A stretch of 64,000 nucleotides of DNA from Spiroplasma endosymbiont of Crioceris asparagi (lineage in GTDB: Bacteria; Bacillota_I; Bacilli_A; Mycoplasmatales; Mycoplasmataceae): contig NZ_OZ026475.1 of NCBI RefSeq assembly GCF_964020035.1, positions 186,001 to 250,000 on the forward strand, given 5' to 3'. The position numbers and the translations under genes are program-made. This document shows, piece after piece, positions 60,239 to 64,000 of this stretch; the first letter of the stretch is position 1, and the number at the start of each line of letters is the position of its first letter. The notes under the pieces were generated by a model. It did not search any database. It was not told the origin of the DNA and was given only the letters and a program-made list of their open reading frames with translations.

Positions 60239-62620
60239 ATGAAAATCACAAGAACATGAATCGAAAAATATTTAGACATATCTAAAATTTCAAATAAAGA
60301 AATTTATGATGCCTTTAACTCTCTTGGACTAGAAGTCGAAGAATTTTTAGATTACAAAAATTTAAATTCTAAACTTGTCCTTGGAAAAATTAAAGCAGTA
60401 ACCCCAATTGAAGGTAAAAAAATTAGATTATGTGAAGTGGAAATTGGAGCAAATAAAACTATTAATATTGTTTGCGGAGCTTCAAATCCTCGTCCAGGAA
60501 TTTATGTAATTGTGGCAATGAATGGGGCAAAATTAGCAAATGGAATGGAGATTGTTAAACGTTCATTTGGCGATGGTGTAGAATCTAATGGAATGTTATG
60601 TGCTTTATCTGAAATTGGGCTAAATCCAATTGTCTTTAATGAACAAGAACAAGATGAAATTTTTGAAATAAACCTAGATCTTGATTTAGATAAATATCTT
60701 GGTGCTGAAAATGTTTTAGATTTAATTAAGTTTAATGATTGTGTATGAGATATTGATTTAACAATTAATCGTAGTGATTGCTTTGGGGCTATTAATTTAT
60801 TAAAAGAATTAGCAAACAAATTTAATTTAACAATCAAACAAGATATTTTGACAGAAGATATTTTTGCAAATAATAAAGAAGCAGAAATTAAATTATCTGT
60901 TAAAGAAATTAATGTTTTAAACGCGATATCTTATCAAGAAATCACAACCCACGAACTAAAACAAAATCAAATTAATTCAATTGATGATATTTGATTAAAA
61001 AACAATGGTATCAAAAAATTAAATAATTTCTTTTTAGATACTAAAAATATTACTACTTTAGAAACAGGACAACCATTAATTATTTTAGATAAAGCTAAAA
61101 TTAAAAAGGGATTAGAAATTAAATTCTTGAAACAAAAAGGTGAAGAAGTCTTGCAACTAGTTGATGGTAATGATGTCATTTCAACAATTGGTGAAAAAGT
61201 TAATGAGTTATATACTCCAAGCACAACAACTCAAGAACTAGTTGTAATTTGTTTAAATATTGATCCTGTGTTTATGCGTGAACAACAAAAACGTATGGCA
61301 ATATTATCTGGGTTAAATGTTCAAAGATATATTAGACCAATGAGTTTATATAACTTCAACATTGTTTTTAACAACTATATTAATGTTTTAAAAACATACA
61401 ATTTTTTTAAAGAAGCTTCTAAAGTTGTTTTTGTCAAAGCACCAAAAAATGAACCAGAAGCAATTAAATTTAATGCTCAAAAAATTTCGCGATTAATTGG
61501 TAATGAAATTAATTCAGCAGCAATTATTAAACTATTTGAACAAACTCAATCTAAAATTGAATTTCAAAATGGTGAAGTAATTTTTACTCCAGATAAATAT
61601 CGTATTAATTTAAAAAATGAAATTAATGTAATTCAAGAAATTTTACGTTTATTTGATTACAACAAAATTCAGGCAATCGCGCCAGTTGTGCAATCACAAG
61701 CAAAAGTTAAAAAGCTAGAGTTGAACCAATTAAAAGAGGTTGAGAGATTTATTAGATTTAATGGATTTAATAACATTAAAACATATTCACTAATTGATAA
61801 AGAAACTAATGATGAATGAGATGTTTTTGGGATTAAAAAACCAATTAACTTAATGATGCCTTTATCAAATCAAAGAGAATCATATCGTTTAAGTTTATTT
61901 CAATCATTGATTAACACTTTAGAATTTAATTACAAACGTAATAATAACTTTATTAAAGTTTATGAAATTGCTAAAATTTATAATTTAGAAAATAAAGAAA
62001 CCACACATTTAGCTTTAGGAACTTGTGGAGATATTTTAACAAATAAAGCATATGGAGTTAACATTACTAGTTCATTTGGCTATTTAAAAGGAATGATAGA
62101 AGAGATTTTTGATCAATATCAATTAAATAGTGCCTTTGTATATTTCGAACCATTTAAAACTGATAATAAAAAAATTCATAAATATTTAAGTGCAAAAATA
62201 AAATATCGCGATAAAGTTATTGGTTTTATTTTTAAATTAGATCCACGTTATAATGAATCATTAAAAGTAGATGATATATATTTAGCAGAATTAGACATGG
62301 GATTAATTTCACAAATGTTTGATAAAAAATTAATTATTAATCCAATTAGTAAATTTCAAGCAACAACCAGAAATATAACTTTTGTTGAAAGTGAAAAAAT
62401 AAGTTATCATGATGTGATTAAAGAAACATGCAATAGCATTAATAATTTAATTAAAGTTTCATTAGATGATATTTTTGAAAATAAAGTTACTGGTAAAAAA
62501 ACTATCACTATTAAACTTATATTTAATAATGAAAATCATCAATTATCAGATGAGGAAGTTAAAGATGCTTTAAGTGAAATATTAACTAACTTCAAAAAAA
62601 ATAAAGTTGAGGTGATTTAA
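60239..62620 (+). CDS. pheT: Phenylalanyl-tRNA synthetase beta subunit with degraded editing domain
   Basis: 793 residues. N-terminal B1/B2 domains (tRNA-binding/EMAP-like, about 40-155) show IVCGASNPRPG and SNGMLCAL. The B3/B4 region (about 205-395), which normally clears mischarged tyrosine, lacks the usual motifs: the segment expected as PINNVVDVTNYV reads KKLNNFFLDTKN, ALAGVMGG is missing and ERGVDP is missing, although ETGQPL survives. The catalytic-like core (DVFGIKKPINLMMPLSNQRESYR) and the C-terminal ferredoxin-like B8 domain with KFQATTRNITFV are intact. The start ATG 60239 has no strong ribosome site and is probably coupled to pheS. Overlaps the next gene by one base. Confidence 0.95.
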
Positions 62621-63132
62621 TGATTTATACAATTAACGAATTGCTAAAAAATAAAAAGATTGTCATTTCACAAGAAGTGGTATTAGATGCAACAATTAAT
62701 GAAAAATATCATCACCCATTAGTTAGTCAACTTAAGTCATTAAAAATTGATGGTCAATTAACTTATCAACAAGATATTGATTCAATTTTTATTGATATGA
62801 AATTAGAAGCAAACAATGATTTTATTGATGCAAGAGATGGTAAAATTTTTAATGAAACTTTAAAGTTAGATTGAAAGGATGATTATCTTTTTTTAAATTC
62901 AGAAAATAATCCTGAATCAAACTTTATTATCGGCGATAAAGTTGATGTTTTAGATTTAGCAATCAATGAAGTGTTTTTAAATATTCCTATCAATTTTTCA
63001 AAAAATTATGGTAATATTAAAGTCGTGAATGAAAATTTTTATTTACTAAGTGAAGAAGATTTAGAAAATGAATATTCATCAAATTTAGAAGATCCCCGTT
63101 GGGATAAGCTAAAAGAATTAAAATCAAAATAG
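62620..63132 (+). CDS. YceD/DUF177-family protein
   Basis: 170 residues, start overlapping the pheT stop (TAATG). The pattern (variable N-terminal half, then VDVLDLAINEVFLNIPIN and the end SNLEDPRWDKLKELK) is typical of DUF177, which nearly always sits directly before rpmF, as here. In plants and bacteria the family is linked to 23S rRNA accumulation. The usual cysteine pair is not seen. TGA at 62872 is Trp, while DPRW uses TGG. Confidence 0.88.
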
Positions 63133-63148
63133 GTTAGGAGTTAAGACA

Positions 63149-63328
63149 ATGGCAGTTCCATTTAGAAAGACAAGTAAAGCGGCTAAAAACAAAAGAAGAA
63201 GCCACCTTAATTTAAAATCAATCGCAATTGTGTCATGTACAAATTGTGGAGCAATGATTAAACCACACAGAGTATGCAAAGAATGTGGTTACTATAAAGA
63301 AAAAGAAGTTATCAAAGTTGAAGATTAA
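63149..63328 (+). CDS. rpmF: 50S ribosomal protein L32
   Basis: 59 residues with a MAVPFRKTSKAAKNKRRSH start and a zinc ribbon CTNCG...CKECG. This is the zinc-binding form of L32. AGGAG at 63136-63140 fixes the start. It ends the pheS-pheT-DUF177-rpmF group. Confidence 0.97.
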   Translation: MAVPFRKTSKAAKNKRRSHLNLKSIAIVSCTNCGAMIKPHRVCKECGYYKEKEVIKVED

Positions 63329-63330
63329 TG

Positions 63331-63357
63331 AAAATACGCCAATGCGTATTTTTTTTA
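63331..63357 (+). terminator. Terminator after rpmF
   Basis: AAAATACGC (63331-63339) with GCGTATTTT (63344-63352), then a T run. Confidence 0.88.
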
Positions 63358-63369
63358 TATACTTAATGT

Positions 63370-64000
63370 ATGAATATACAACAACAACTAGAAAATCTTC
63401 AATTAGCTAAAAGCAAAAAAGATGTGAAATATGAACAACTTACACAAACTTATTTACACCAAATTTTAGCAGAATATAAAAGTGATCATAAAGTTTACAA
63501 TTATCTAAATTTAAATGAGTCAACTGAACTAAAAGATAAAGCAGGTGTGTATTTAATGTTTGCCGAACAAGAAAAAAATATTATTTTTACATATGTTGGT
63601 GAATCGACAAAAATATGAAACAGATTTAAAAGACATCTAGATGAAATTAAAAAAGGTAATAAAAAATTAAGTTTATATAAAAAAATCAATTATCGAATTA
63701 ACACACATAACTTAAAATTAGAAGATATTAAGTTTATTGTTATTGCAGATAATCTTGAAGATGAGAATCAACGATTAGCTTTAGAAGTCTGAAACATTTA
63801 TAAAACAAAAACCAAAAATTATTCTATGAACAGCAAAATTTGTTCGCGAAGACTTAAATGTCCTTTGGGTCATGGGGTTTGTCGTACAAAAATGCAATTT
63901 GTTATTGATGATAATCAAATTAAAATGATTATCAGTGGCATTAGCAAATCAAAAAAATGTAAAGAACGTTTTTTAATTACAGAAACAGGAAATATTATTT
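63370..64000 (+). CDS. GIY-YIG nuclease domain protein (cut by window end)
   Basis: Open from ATG 63370 to the last base, so at least 210 residues. Residues 55-100 hold the GIY-YIG signature: AGVYLMFAE, then TYVGESTKIWNRFKRHL (YVG and the catalytic Arg). The spacing between the two halves is longer than in UvrC, and an N-terminal 50-residue helical region precedes it, so it is probably not UvrC. Around residues 158-172 is a Cys-rich block CSRRLKCPLGHGVC that might bind metal. TGA at 63616 and 63792 are Trp. No ribosome site is clear. The function is unknown; a DNA-repair or restriction-like nuclease is possible. Confidence 0.75.

Noticed and set aside
63370-64000. UvrC call for the terminal GIY-YIG gene
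   Set aside because: The GIY and YIG halves are separated by a longer insert than in UvrC and the following region shows no UvrBC-binding or helix-hairpin-helix features so far; left as an unassigned GIY-YIG protein.

Overview
The window is AT-rich DNA from a wall-less mollicute. Many obvious genes (gap, pgk, rnjA, def, smc, pstC/A, metK, pgi, pheS/pheT) stay open only if TGA is read as tryptophan, so genetic code 4 applies. The gene order, the lipoprotein signal peptides ending in LVSC, and the 16S-23S-5S operon without spacer tRNAs point to the Spiroplasma/Entomoplasma/Mesoplasma/Williamsoniiplasma branch. This is inference: genus needs a 16S search.

Layout. 1-1723: an ABC exporter whose permease is frameshifted, plus its ATPase. 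1841-4192: glycolytic gap and pgk. 4284-5398: an unknown membrane protein and a 51-residue CxxC protein. 5463-7972 (minus): RNase J and peptide deformylase. 8029-14680: rsmD, gmk, rsmB, the PP2C phosphatase/Ser-Thr kinase pair, rsgA, rpe, thiN. 14713-15055 (minus): tRNA-Leu and L28. 15175-23304: Asp23-like protein, FakA, a 1346-residue FtsX-type permease, plsX, rnc, DUF1904-like protein. 23423-32370: smc, the pst-phoU phosphate operon, ftsY, ylxM. From rsmB to ylxM the order follows the Bacillus subtilis def-sun-prpC-prkC-rsgA-rpe-thiN-rpmB-yloU-yloV-plsX-rnc-smc-ftsY-ylxM block; the giant permease and the pst operon are insertions into it. 32370-36129: ymdB, a SAM riboswitch with terminator controlling metK, cutC, yhaM.

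36164-38839 encodes a P-type ATPase of the magnesium-transporter type whose open frame is intact but whose four catalytic motifs (TGES, DKTGT, TGDN, GDGxND) have all been replaced. It looks like a maintained pseudo-ATPase and is the strongest candidate here for undescribed biology. 38871-43333 (minus) is a HIT-lipoprotein operon (two large lipoproteins and a HIT protein) like the hitABL operon of Mycoplasma hominis. 43413-45035: SufS/SufU. 45096-49442: S1-domain protein, pgi, dUTPase, an rRNA methyltransferase and non-phosphorylating GAPDH. 49444-51860: two small membrane proteins and a glucose-type PTS IICB. 51901-53938: an aldo/keto reductase and an acidic-tailed membrane protein.

54203-59088 is a complete rRNA operon with clear RNase III-type processing stalks around both 16S and 23S. 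59181-63328: pheS, pheT (with a degraded editing domain), a YceD-like protein and L32. The window ends inside a GIY-YIG domain protein.

Metabolically this is a fermentative parasite or commensal: sugar uptake by PTS, glycolysis with two GAPDH types, phosphate import by Pst, PlsX/FakA for phospholipid acyl-phosphates, and minimal Fe-S assembly.
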